From positions 1,364,001 through 1,428,000 of the forward strand of contig CAWUER010000514.1 of assembly GCA_963921195.1 (NCBI GenBank): a stretch of 64,000 bases of DNA, written 5' to 3'. The DNA is from Pegoplata infirma. Taxonomy: Eukaryota; Arthropoda; Insecta; Diptera; Anthomyiidae. The stretch's first letter is position 1; every line of letters starts with the position of its first letter. This document shows positions 33,015-43,048 of the stretch, one piece after another. The position numbers and the translations under genes are program-made. Below the pieces are notes generated by a model that was given only the letters and a program-made list of their open reading frames with translations, had not been told where the DNA came from and ran no database searches.

Positions 33015-34976
33015 AAGCAAGATCCTTATCCAAACCGCCATAGATCTGAGATAGAGAAACAAGTCAAGCAAATGCTCGAAGATGGTATAATAAGACGATC
33101 AAAAAGTCCATATAATTCACCCTTATAGGTAGTTGAAAAGAAACCTTAACCAAATGGGGAAAGACAATATAGAATAATTATAGATTTTAAACGACTGAAC
33201 GCAGTAACCATCCCAGATGCGTACCCAATTCCTGACATTATTATTATTCAAGGGGTGATCTAGCCCTAACGGCCGGCACTGCGACCCTTATGGGTCTTTT
33301 GTGCCAAAATTCCTGACATTAACAATACACTCTCTAATCTAGGACAATGTAGATATTTTACCTCTTTAGCTTTAACATCTGGATTTAACCAAATCAGAAT
33401 GAGGGATAAAGATATAGAGAAAACAGCTTTTTCAACAATTAACGGCAAATTTTAATTTTTACGGCTGCCTTTTGGCTTAGCCATATTTCAGCGGATGATG
33501 GATGACGTGTTACACCCGCTACTAGGAAAAGCCTGCTATGTCTACATAAACGACATCATTGTGTTCGACAAGAATAAAAACAAACATATCGAAAAGCTCA
33601 GGAAAGTATTTTCCCTATTAAACGAAGCCAACTTAAGAATAAATTTGGAAAAATCCAAGTTCCTCAGGACAAACGTGGAATTTCTTGGACACGTTGTGTC
33701 ACAAAGTGGTATACAACCCGATCCTGCTAAAGTCGCTGCAATACAACATATTTCACCACCAACGAATTTAAAAGACCTAAAAAGTTTTCTAGGACTAGCT
33801 TCTTAATACAGAAGATTTATAAGCGATTTCGCTGCGATAGCAAAACCCTTAACAAATCTGACGAGAGGTTCAAATGCACAAATTAAAGCAAATCAATCAA
33901 AGCGAATCGCTATTACACTTGACAATGGAGCTCTAAAGTCATTCAAAGATTTAAAAGAACTTTTAGTATCGTCGGAAATATTGGTTTTCCCAGCTTTCGA
34001 TAAACCATTTATTCCAACAACGGATGCCTCTGATTACGCAATAGGTGCCGCCCTTTCACAGGGGGAACTTGGTAAAGACCGACCAATTACTTACCTCTCA
34101 AGATCTCTTAACAAAACTGAAGAAAATTATTCTACTATTGAAAAAGAGATGTTAGCGATCATATGGTCTCTGGACAAGCTTTGCTCCTACTTATATGGAG
34201 CTCGGGAAATTAAGATATTAACTGATTATCAGCCACTAGCCTTCGTATTAAGTAACGCCAACAACAATGCAAAACTTAAAAGGTGGAAAACCAGGATAGA
34301 AGAATACAATTACAAACTAATTTATAAACCTGGAAAAACAAATGTCGTGGCCGACGCACTTTCTAGGTTACCACCTGAAATCAATACGTTATCATCAGAT
34401 GATAACTCCCAACATAGTGCCGAGGAGGACATTAGCCTTCTCATACCACATTGTGAGGCCCCACTAAACGTCTTTAAAAATCAAATTATCTTTTCCGAGA
34501 AAATAGATTCCAATCATTTTGAAAATCCCCATGATAATTTCAAAAGACACTATGTCAAAATTAAAAAACTCAATAAAGATTGTTTGACCTTAAAGAAAAA
34601 CTAAATCCTGCAGTGTTGAATGGAATTAAAATCCCCGAAAAGTACCTCGCGTTACTACAAGACGTTTTTAAGAGTAATTTTTCCAGATTTCGAATAAGAA
34701 TTACACAAAGGTTGGTAGAGGACATCTCAAATGAGAACCAACAATTTCTGATTATTCAAAATGAACACAAAAGAGCCCATAGAAACTCGGAAGAAAACAA
34801 AAAACTAATTTTGGAAAAATACTACTTTCCAAAAATGTCAAAACTAATAAAAAATTTTACAAAAGCTTGCGAAAAGTGCAACAAAAATAATTATGATAGA
34901 CATCCTCCAAACCCAGAATTACAACCAACCCCAATTCCATCATACCCTACAGAAATTCTGCATATCAACAATTAGG
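33015..34976 (+). pseudogene. pol: Gypsy-group pol remnant (RT, RNase H, integrase zinc finger)
   Basis: Readable motifs: SPYNSPL, RIIIDFKRLNAVTIPDAYP, GFNQIRM, then the active-site position reads YIND instead of YVDD. RNase H follows (TTDASDYAIGAALSQG, STIEKEMLAIIW, LTDYQPLAFV), then VVADALSRLP and an integrase zinc finger (EHKRAHRN ... CEKCNKN). Breaks include stops near 33127, 33147, 33453 and 33804, a small retroposon at 33241-33307, and a frameshift near 34590. The mutated active site alone would disable RT. Confidence 0.88.
33241..33307 (-). mobile_element. Tiny 5'-truncated retroposon with AATAATAA tail
   Basis: 67 bp bounded by the 14-bp duplication AATTCCTGACATTA (33227-33240, 33308-33321). 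On the minus strand it reads from TTGGCACAAAAGACCC to a CTTGAATAATAA tail. Removing it reunites RT across the conserved PIPDI region. It is the last bases of a LINE or SINE; parent unknown. Confidence 0.85.
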
Positions 34977-35344
34977 GATAACAAAAGAATATATCCCAGT
35001 TTCACTAACCTACTCGTTTCTCACACAGAAAAATATGGAATTCAAGGTGATTGCCCAATAATCATATGTAAGAAAGATCAGGTAGAAATTTTAGATTCAT
35101 TGTATTGTAAATATAGTTAATGGGGGAAATGCAACTTTCGAATACCAAATAACCAAACAGCCAATAATTGAACTTATATCGGATGGCACAATATTTTTAA
35201 CGAATTATATCCGAAACTTCACATAACGGAAATACTTCACAAATCTTAAATGGTACCTTCATCATCGACTTCTTTAATGAAACAATAACCCTTGACTAGG
35301 GCTGTCAATCCCGAAATCCCGGGATTTTTGTCATAAAATAAATA

Positions 35345-35860
35345 GTGGCAATCGAAGAGTGCTGACGAAGGAAGGGTGGCTTCTTCCGAAAGCTGTCGAC
35401 ATCTCTAAGTGAACTATAAAAAATAAAAAGGTATTTTATATCGCTGTCCGGATAATCAACAAAAAAATAGTGTAAAACTCGGATTTTATAAATGAATTCG
35501 GTTAAACCTTGTAAAAAAAACTCACTGCTTTTGACCGGCTATCGGTTCTATGTTATATTAATAAAAATATATTTTTGATTCGAGATAAAAACTAATTTAA
35601 TTTTGCCAAAAAATATTAATGTGTGCTGATAGAGACAGTAAAACGCTTTAATAAAAACAAAAAATAAAATAAACAAATACATCAACAGCTGACTCATTCT
35701 CTCAAATACTGGTTTGACAGTTTAGTGAAGTTGCCATATCGTAAATATACAGCGCCATCTATTTGTCAAATACCTGTTATATTACAATACACATAACCCT
35801 CAAGTAACGAGGAAAAAAAATAAAATAAAAATAAATTGTGAGCAATTACCTTAATAAAAT
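35345..35860 (+). promoter_or_regulatory. 5' UTR / presumed internal promoter of the LINE
   Basis: Jockey elements usually carry an internal pol II promoter at their 5' end (family knowledge). The stretch starts GTGGCAATCGAAGAGTGC and has no ORF; no specific core motif is claimed. Confidence 0.4.
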
Positions 35861-37375
35861 ATGGATTTTCAAAACCCGCCTCCTGGAGGGGGAACTCCTA
35901 TAAAAGGCAATAGAAGCATTATCGTATTAAAAGAAAATGCTTTCCTAAAAGAGGAAATAAATAGCTTAAAGGCAATTATTGAAAAACTCAGTAATGAGAT
36001 AAAAACCTTAAAATTTGATAAAGATCACCTAGCTAACCAATCAACTGTTCCAGAAAACAATAGCAACAGATTTCAAATATTACAAACAGAAGCAACATAC
36101 TCAACTGATGAAGAAGAATTGGAGCGTGAAACTAACTGGATCCTCAAAAAATCGAAAAAGAAAACCAATAATCATCAAAAATCACTACCCCTTCAACCAC
36201 AACCCCCTCCATCACCAACCATGATGGAAACACAACAAATTGAATCTGATTTAGTTAAAGCTAAACAACCTCTCCCTATAAATATCATTGGCAAACAAAC
36301 TTATGCTGAAATCAAACAAATTATAGTCAATGCTTATATCAACGACTATAAGGTAACCACCTTAAACAATAACATATGGAAGATAAATGTATACGATTCA
36401 GATAATTACAGGAGCTTATCTGATTATTTAAACAAAAACAACATTCAGTGGTATACATTTGAAAACAAAAATGAAAGGCCCCACATGGTAATGGTCAGAG
36501 GTCTTCATCCTACATGTCCTCCTGATGATATAATAATTGAACTGAAAAATAAAGGCTTTAATCCAATAAATGCGGTCAATATAATGAAAAAAGAGCGACT
36601 TGTTACTAATGAAGGTACCCAATACACTAATAGGGGCCTTCCACTTTTTAGAATTTCATTTAGTAATTCAGATAATATTAATAGTATTTACAACATTTCA
36701 AGTATACTTAACATGAAAGTCAAAATAGAGGCAGTTAGAAAATCGTCAAATAAAATAGTGCAATGCAAAAAATGTCAAGGATATAACCACAGTCAAAATT
36801 ACTGCTCACGTGAACCAAGATGTGTCAAATGCGCTGGTAAGCATACCACGGATAAATGTACAAAAACAAATGATATAGCTCCATTATGTGTAAATTGCCA
36901 AGGTAATCATCCGGCTAGTTATAGAGGATGTGAAGTTGCAAAGCAGCTACAAAAAATTCGAAATAAAACTAAAAACAACAGAACCCAACAAACGGCATCA
37001 AATAACAATCCCCAGCAAATTTTTCATCAACGTCAAATTCAGCCGCAACAAAGAACTTCAAATAACAATCAACAGCAAATTCTTCATCAAAAGGAACCAG
37101 AAAGGGCCAATTTAGAACGTCAAATTCAGCCACAACAAAGAGCGTCAAATGAAAATCAACTGCAAATTCATCATCAAATGCAGCCTGAAATCAATACCAA
37201 TTTAGAACGTCAATTTCAGACACAACAAAGAGCATCTTATTCGCAAACGGTAAGAAATATTGTTAAAAAACAACAACAAAGTCGTGCTTCTAACAATACT
37301 CGTAACAACATGAATGTAAATAACAACAACAACGATATACTTACTGAAATTTTAAAAAAATATTCAAAATATTAA
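35861..37375 (+). CDS. LINE ORF1 (Gag-like), 504 residues
   Basis: RNA-binding partner of ORF2. N-terminus: a coiled-coil-like stretch (ENAFLKEEINSLKAIIEKL, ~25-60). Middle: a domain with MVMVRGLHPTCPPDDI (~205-240), as in jockey-clade ORF1 proteins. Then three CCHC knuckles: CKKCQGYNHSQNYC, CVKCAGKHTTDKC and CVNCQGNHPASYRGC (~300-355). The C-terminus is Gln/Asn-rich with near-repeats of RQIQPQQRASN. No break. First Met after a 5' UTR with an AAAT context. Confidence 0.9.
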   Translation: MDFQNPPPGGGTPIKGNRSIIVLKENAFLKEEINSLKAIIEKLSNEIKTLKFDKDHLANQSTVPENNSNRFQILQTEATYSTDEEELERETNWILKKSKKKTNNHQKSLPLQPQPPPSPTMMETQQIESDLVKAKQPLPINIIGKQTYAEIKQIIVNAYINDYKVTTLNNNIWKINVYDSDNYRSLSDYLNKNNIQWYTFENKNERPHMVMVRGLHPTCPPDDIIIELKNKGFNPINAVNIMKKERLVTNEGTQYTNRGLPLFRISFSNSDNINSIYNISSILNMKVKIEAVRKSSNKIVQCKKCQGYNHSQNYCSREPRCVKCAGKHTTDKCTKTNDIAPLCVNCQGNHPASYRGCEVAKQLQKIRNKTKNNRTQQTASNNNPQQIFHQRQIQPQQRTSNNNQQQILHQKEPERANLERQIQPQQRASNENQLQIHHQMQPEINTNLERQFQTQQRASYSQTVRNIVKKQQQSRASNNTRNNMNVNNNNNDILTEILKKYSKY

Positions 37376-37431
37376 TCTTAGATTAGATACAATCGAGTCA
37401 AAAGTTTTCGAACAAACTTCATTATTTTACC

Positions 37432-40101
37432 ATGCCTAAAACACTACGTATTGCAACATGGAACAGTAACGGTCTTTCAAAGAATCTTCACGAAGTAGAA
37501 ATATTTTTACACCAACAAAACCTTGATATACTTCTAATCTCAGAAAGTCATTTTACAAAGTATTCGTTCGCCATTTTATCTGGATACAAATGCTATAACG
37601 CGATTCATCCTGCTGGAAGAGCTAGAGGGGGAGCGTCAGTAATTATTAAAAATCATATTAAACATCACGAAGATGTTAAAGTCGAAGACGATATGTTTCA
37701 GCTAGCTTCAGTTTCAATTCAATTAAAAGGCAATAGAAACTACATAATCGCATCCCTATATTCTCCACCTAAACATAATATAATTCAAAGTCAATATATA
37801 AATCTTTTTAAACTATTAGGAAACTTCTTTATAGTTGGGGGAGATTTTAATGCAAAACATAAATACTGGGGATCCAGACTAACATCCGCTAAAGGAAGAG
37901 AGTTATTCCAAGCATCAAAATACCATAAATGTGAATTTTATTCCGGAAAAGAACCAACATACTGGCCCTCAAATACTACCGTAACACCTGACCTTATAGA
38001 TTTTTTTGTCGCAAAAGGTATATCTAGAGAATATGTTGTTTTAGATAACCATTATGGTTTGTCATCAGATCATTCGGCAGTCATTATGACCATTAGTGAT
38101 AACTTCATAAATAAACCCTTAATTCCCACATTAGTTAATAACAAAACCAATTGGAACCTTTTTAGGTATCTAATAGATGAGAAAATTGATTTGAAAGTAT
38201 CTCTAAAAACAATATTTGAAATTGAAGACGAATTGGATAATTTTACAGATGCTATCCAGTCTGCTGCATGGGAAAGTTCGTCTCAGTCAAACTATCAAGG
38301 TAGCCCCAAAACTTATCCTTCTGAAGTTACAGAACTAGTGGCAAAAAAACGTCGGGCAAGAAAAGAGTGGCAAAAGGATCGAACAGATGCAAATAAAACA
38401 GTTTTTAATAGACTATGTTCAGAACTCAAACGGCTAATTAAACATATTAAAAACCAAAAGGTATCCTCATATCTCCAAAATTTGTCTTCATGTAAAGACA
38501 GTAATTATAGCTTGTGGAAAGCAACAAAAAATCTTATTCAACCATCGAATCAAATACCTCCAATTAGAAAACCGGATAATTCGTGGGCACGTAGTGCTAA
38601 AGACAAATGTGATTTATTTGCAACCTATCTCGAGAGTACATTTCAGCCTCTGCCTAGACAATCAAATACAGAGTGCACTACTCAAATAAATAGAATAGAT
38701 GAACAGACAATAACGCCGATTACAATGAGTGAACTTAAATCATTGATTAAAAATGACTTAAACGCAAAAAAAGCTCCAGGTTTCGATCTGATTACAGGAA
38801 AAGTTGTAAAAAACTTAACAGAAAAGGCTATTAAAAAACTTCTATATATACTAAATGCTTGTTTCCGATTAAGATATGTACCCTTGCAATGGAAAGTAGC
38901 AGAAATTATTATGATTAACAAGCCCGGAAAACCTCCAAATCAAGTAAATTCGTATAGACCCATTTCACTACTACCAGTGATCTCCAAGATTTTTGAAAAA
39001 CTTTTTCTTAAAAGGTTACAAAAAATAATAACTGAACGAAGCCTAATACCTGATTACCAGTTTGGATTCAGAGAGGGTCACTCAACTGTTGAACAGGTAC
39101 ATAGAATTACTGATATAGCAGAAAAAGCGATAGAAGACAAAAATATATGCTCTGTAGTATTCCTCGATGTTGCACAGGCATTCGACCGCGTATGGCATAA
39201 AGGTTTGCTGTATAAATTACACAAATATCTTCCCAGACAGTTTTATGAAATTCTCGATTCTTACCTTACCCAGAGGCATTTTCGTGTCAAACATGAAGGT
39301 GAATACTCGGATCTTAAAAGTATTGCCGCTGGAGTATCCCAAGGCAGCGTACTAGGTCCGGTACTATATCTTCTCTACACTAAAGATCTTCCAACTCCAT
39401 CCTCAGCAACATTAGCTACCTTTGCGGACGACACTGCCATTTTGTCAGTTGGAAAAAATGTACAAGATGTAACTGCTAAAGTTCAAAGCTCTCTAACAAC
39501 AATAGTCTCCTGGTTAAAAGATTGGAGAATGAAACTTAATGAAAATAAATCGATACATATGTATTTTACCAACAAAAGTATTACACACTCTCCAGTTTAT
39601 ATAAACGATATTGAAGTACCATATGCTAATACGGCCAAATATCTTGGCATGACTCTGGACACAAAATTGAGGTGGAAGGAGCATGTTAAAAAGAAATCAA
39701 CTCAAATAAACATTAAGTTTAATCAATTATACTGGCTACTTGGATCTAATTCACAGTTATCCACATACAATAAACTACTAGTATACAATCAAGTCATCAA
39801 ACCCATATGGACGTATGGAATTCAGCTTTGGGGATGTACCTCAAAAACCAACATCCAAATAATTCAAAAAACTCAAAACAAAATTCTCAGAAAAATCACA
39901 AATGTCCCATGGTATATTCGTAACACCGACCTCCACAGGGATCTTAAAGCAAACACAGTATCTGAAGAAATAAGACTGCACGCGTTAAGGCATGCAAATA
40001 GACTTCAAGACCACACAAATTTAGATCTAAATCGAATATTTGAAGCACCAACCCATCCCAGAAGACTCCAAAGGAAACTCCCAATGGATCTAGTTAGATA
40101 A
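37432..40101 (+). CDS. LINE ORF2: AP endonuclease and reverse transcriptase, 889 residues
   Basis: Nicks target DNA and reverse-transcribes from the nick. Endonuclease (~1-225): ATWNSNGL, LLISESHF, GGDFNAKHKYWGS and SSDHSAV. Reverse transcriptase (~450-740): NAKKAPGFDLI, NSYRPISLLPVISKIFEKL, FREGHSTVEQ, DVAQAFDRVWHKGL, GVSQGSVLGP, the catalytic FADD and KYLGMTLD. The C-terminal tail ends RRLQRKLPMDLVR, as in jockey-clade proteins. All expected catalytic residues are visible and length is normal. It follows ORF1 by 56 nt in another frame. Confidence 0.93.
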   Translation: MPKTLRIATWNSNGLSKNLHEVEIFLHQQNLDILLISESHFTKYSFAILSGYKCYNAIHPAGRARGGASVIIKNHIKHHEDVKVEDDMFQLASVSIQLKGNRNYIIASLYSPPKHNIIQSQYINLFKLLGNFFIVGGDFNAKHKYWGSRLTSAKGRELFQASKYHKCEFYSGKEPTYWPSNTTVTPDLIDFFVAKGISREYVVLDNHYGLSSDHSAVIMTISDNFINKPLIPTLVNNKTNWNLFRYLIDEKIDLKVSLKTIFEIEDELDNFTDAIQSAAWESSSQSNYQGSPKTYPSEVTELVAKKRRARKEWQKDRTDANKTVFNRLCSELKRLIKHIKNQKVSSYLQNLSSCKDSNYSLWKATKNLIQPSNQIPPIRKPDNSWARSAKDKCDLFATYLESTFQPLPRQSNTECTTQINRIDEQTITPITMSELKSLIKNDLNAKKAPGFDLITGKVVKNLTEKAIKKLLYILNACFRLRYVPLQWKVAEIIMINKPGKPPNQVNSYRPISLLPVISKIFEKLFLKRLQKIITERSLIPDYQFGFREGHSTVEQVHRITDIAEKAIEDKNICSVVFLDVAQAFDRVWHKGLLYKLHKYLPRQFYEILDSYLTQRHFRVKHEGEYSDLKSIAAGVSQGSVLGPVLYLLYTKDLPTPSSATLATFADDTAILSVGKNVQDVTAKVQSSLTTIVSWLKDWRMKLNENKSIHMYFTNKSITHSPVYINDIEVPYANTAKYLGMTLDTKLRWKEHVKKKSTQINIKFNQLYWLLGSNSQLSTYNKLLVYNQVIKPIWTYGIQLWGCTSKTNIQIIQKTQNKILRKITNVPWYIRNTDLHRDLKANTVSEEIRLHALRHANRLQDHTNLDLNRIFEAPTHPRRLQRKLPMDLVR

Positions 40102-40414
40102 AGATAAAAACGTCACATATTAATTGAAGAGTAACAACTGTGTTTGCTCTTCCCCACGCCCTACTTACTGTCAGCCTAACATTACTAAATGAGTTACTTA
40201 TTTTACTCAGTTGTAATTTAATATAAATAATAAAAAAAAATAAATAAATCCCGAATCCCGGGATTTTAAAGCTCAAATCCCGGGATTTTTGAAATATTAA
40301 AAATGTATGAGAATTTATTTTTAAAAATACAACTTTGTTCAATTATTGTTACATTTATATAAACACATTAAAACTAAAACTTTTTAATTTTTCAACGTAG
40401 CTGGCCACGAATAT

Positions 40415-40483
40415 GGCTGAGCTGGGAATTCTAACCAGGCTTGCTGAATAATAGTCCAACGCACTAACCATTAAGATACAGTC
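40415..40483 (-). other. tRNA-like sequence 1 (degenerate)
   Basis: On the minus strand it begins GACTGTATCTTAATGGTTAG and ends with GGTTAGAATTCC followed by CAGCTCAGCC, resembling A and B boxes of a tRNA, with a weak acceptor pairing (about 5 of 7). Probably a tRNA pseudogene or SINE head inside the hAT-type element, not a working tRNA. Confidence 0.35.
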
Positions 40484-40974
40484 ACGAAGACCTTTGACCA
40501 AAGTTTGCAGGTTTTGGCAAAAATTTTCTAAAAAACCAAAACTTTGATCGAAGGGCGCCACGATTGCGATTGGCCTCAAATTTGTACCACATAAGTTTAG
40601 GCGTGGGAGAATAAAAATTTTCCCGGACGTTCAAAATTGGAAGAAAAACTTTTTTATACAAAAAAAAATGCAAGTCTAATGTATTATATTATTACTTTTC
40701 TCCTTTAAATGATTTTATTATTTAAAATTTTCTTTAAATAAGTTTTAATATACAGTGCAACAACGAAAATCGAAATGGGATGAAACCAAAAGCAAATAAA
40801 AGTTGTCGTTTTCAGTAAAAAAATCCCTCAAGGCTTTTTTTAGTTTATTGTTAAATATTTAATAATAATAATAATCACTTGAAAACTGCATAAGTGGCGT
40901 ATACTTAATTTTTTAATTGCTGTTAAATAACAATCAGAATAATTAAAATCATTTTTTAATTTTTGGGGGAATCA

Positions 40975-41033
40975 AACCTACGACACTCTGCTTAATAGAT
41001 TAGCACGTTACCAACTAACCCACATTAGCCCCC
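40975..41033 (-). other. tRNA-like sequence 2 (degenerate, truncated)
   Basis: On the minus strand it starts GGGGGCTAATGTGGGTTAGT and ends GTAGGTTTGATTCCCCC: a D-arm-like GGGTTAGTTGGTAAC and a B-box-like GGTTTGATTCC. At 59 nt it lacks the 3' acceptor half. Confidence 0.35.
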
Positions 41034-41592
41034 TTAATATGCACAATAAAATTGAAACATAAAGAGTCAACTATTTTTTTACTTTTATACTTAATCCCGA
41101 AAAATCGCGGAATCCCGAAAAATTCCGGGATCCCGAAAAATCCCGTGATCCCGAAAAATCCCGGGATCCCGGGACTTCGATTTTCAAATCCCGAATCCCG
41201 GGACTTTAAAAAACCGATCCCGTTTGACAGCCCTACCCTTGACAATACGAAATATTCAAGTTGGCAAACAACTTCTTCTTAAATCCTACCACCAGTACTA
41301 CAGGGCAACCTGACAGAAAAGGAAATAAAATTAGATTTACAATATCTCCACCATCTCCATCTCAAAAATATTAAACATTTAGATAACCTCTCATATAGGG
41401 GCTTAATTTCAATTAGCTCTAACTTCGGCCTACTTTTCATTGGTTTTTCAATAATAATTATTGTTCAATTATATTCCAAATGCAAAAATCACCAAGCAAC
41501 TCTACAATTTCCAACTCCACCGCACTTTCCTGAACTAAAAATTAATTACCTATAAAATTTTGTCATAACTGTTCAGTGGGACACTGACACTT

Positions 41593-41719
41593 AAGAAGGG
41601 GGGAGTTAGCAACTTCTGTGAATACTTCGAATAAGTAAGCACATTCTGTGAATACTACTAATGACATCAAAAACACTACAAAAACAAAACATAACTCAAA
41701 AAACTGCTAACACAGAACT
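41593..41719 (+). repeat. Polypurine tract and 3' LTR start of the gypsy-group element
   Basis: AAGAAGGGGGGAG precedes AGTTAGCAACTTCTGTG. AGT at the LTR start is typical of the gypsy group. The word TTCTGTGAATACT occurs twice within the first 60 bp. The LTR is cut at 41720 by an inverted-repeat element; its remainder may resume at 44723. Confidence 0.65.
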
Positions 41720-41721
41720 TA

Positions 41722-42475
41722 TCCCAGCAAAACTTTGGTAATGGGTATTGATTATATAACACATTACCAGGTAATACATATAACTTATTTGTAGCATTAT
41801 TTTATGATGTCTTACCAAACATTTGTTCCACAAAGTATTATTTTTAAGTGAAAAATAATGCATTACTAATAATTTGCTACGTAATGCATGATTATTGGAA
41901 AAAATGTATTTCATATTTATAATTTCTAAACATTAAATCATGGATGACTTATATTTGGTTACATTATGTATTATTTAAAAGTTTGAAAAAATGCATTATT
42001 TATAATTGGATGCATAATGCATTACAATAACATAAAAAATAATTATTTTATAAAAAAATGCATAAGTTTAAACAAGAGATGTGCTCATGACAGGAAATTT
42101 CTAACGACACACACTCACGAGCATTTTTTATCTACTTACACTCACTTACAATCACGTGAGTAAATTTAATACAAAATTACTTTTCACTACTCGTAACACC
42201 TTATATATTATCTTCTGGTATGTTATATTATTTAATTTCTCGTAACCTATAAAATATCATATATTTTACACCTTACTCGTATTCTTCATTATAAATTTAT
42301 GACTTATTTTATACCTTACTGGTATTCTTTGTGATAATGTGGATGCATTACTTTGAGTCTCATCGCCTGTTAAAATCATCAATGCTGCAATGTATAAAAT
42401 AAGAGATCCTATACCTTATTTTATACCTTATTTGGTAATCTAAGTTTTCCATCTCTGAAATTTAAACTGCATATC
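41722..42475. mobile_element. Inverted-repeat element, copy 1 (TCCCAGCAAAACTT end)
   Basis: Starts TCCCAGCAAAACTTTGGTAATG after TA (41720-41721). It matches the complement of 43049-43843 over most of its length (for example the ACATTTGTTCCACAAAGTATT and CAATCACGTGAGTAAATTT regions). Its inner end near 42450 is degenerate. It cuts the gypsy-group LTR. Confidence 0.75.
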
Positions 42476-43046
42476 GGCCATTCCATGAGAGACCGCCCAA
42501 AAATGTCGACTTTTTGACCGACGGTCCTTAGATTTTCCTAATATTTTCCAGAAAAATACTCTATGGGCCCATTTAAAGATTTCACTTTTGAGTTCGCCAA
42601 AATTAAAAAAACTCGCTATTTTATTCGATTTTTTAATTTTTGAAAAAACAAAAAATCAGTGAAAAGTGTCTCAATTAAAAAAGCCATATCTTTAGTAATT
42701 CTTAATGGATCTGAATGCTTAAAAACGTATTTGAATAGTACTGTTGTCTTTTTTTAGAAAAAAATTACAAAAAAATATTTTTGGTAAAATAAACTGCATT
42801 TTCCACAGTTGCATTTTTCAAATGCATTTTCGCCGATTTGAGTATCATCCGATTTATTTTGTGTTAACATTTTTAGAAAATTTAGAATTTTAACTTTAAA
42901 TTGGCATCCTCAAACCTCTGGGACGCGCCCTTTTACTATATTAATTTTTATTTTTAAGAAACTTCTTCCAAAATTTTACTTTATTAAAGAGAACAAATTT
43001 CAAACATTAAGTTTTAAACTTTTTTTTATTAGGTAGCAATCGTATA
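42476..43046. repeat. Left arm of a separated foldback (family of the GGCATTCCATG ends)
   Basis: About 570 bp whose complement is 46137-46705, running from GGCCATTCCATGAGAGACCG inward to TTAGGTAGCAATCGTATA. The end word resembles the ends of the 55311-57259 foldback. The two arms are now 3.1 kb apart, with other elements between them. Confidence 0.75.
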
Positions 43047-43048
43047 CA

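Larger units (their letters stand above)
35345..40236 (+). mobile_element. Jockey-type LINE, apparently full length with intact ORFs
   Basis: 4.9 kb: 5' UTR of ~516 bp, ORF1, 56-nt gap, ORF2, a short 3' UTR and an A-rich tail. The likely target duplication is about 10 bp of AAAATAAATA (35335-35344 and ~40237-40246), blurred by the tail. Both ORFs are unbroken, and catalytic motifs of endonuclease and reverse transcriptase are present, so it may be a young, possibly active copy. Confidence 0.88.
35297..41235. mobile_element. hAT-type element in env remnant, itself holding a LINE
   Basis: Twelve-bp terminal repeats TAGGGCTGTCAA / TTGACAGCCCTA and a perfect 8-bp duplication CCCTTGAC (35289-35296, 41236-41243). 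Without the LINE it is about 1.05 kb. Next to both ends are dense runs of ATCCCGGGATTT-like palindromic words. It also holds two tRNA-like stretches on the minus strand. No transposase. Confidence 0.92.
34977..41552 (+). pseudogene. env: Env remnant of the gypsy-group element, split by insertion
   Basis: Two short segments flank the hAT-type insertion: 34977-35288 and 41244-41552. The first holds scattered env-like pieces, ending with a stretch like NGTFIIDFFNETI. The second resembles the C-terminal ectodomain (LDLQYLHHLHLKNIKHLDN) and a membrane anchor (FGLLFIGFSIIIIVQLY). Several stops and frameshifts, and the front (signal peptide, surface subunit) is deleted. Assignment rests on position after pol, the terminal membrane segment and memory of insect errantivirus Env. 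Confidence 0.65.
33015..41719 (+). mobile_element. Errantivirus-like Ty3/gypsy element, 5'-truncated and internally deleted
   Basis: Starts abruptly inside pol, has RT, RNase H and the integrase zinc finger, then passes directly into env-like sequence (the integrase core and the front of env are missing), then a polypurine tract (AAGAAGGGGGGAG) and the first ~115 bp of an LTR starting AGTTAGCAACTTC. That LTR start and the pol motifs place it with the insect gypsy/17.6/ZAM group. A hAT-type element carrying a LINE interrupts the env remnant. Many stops; an old dead copy. Confidence 0.85.
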
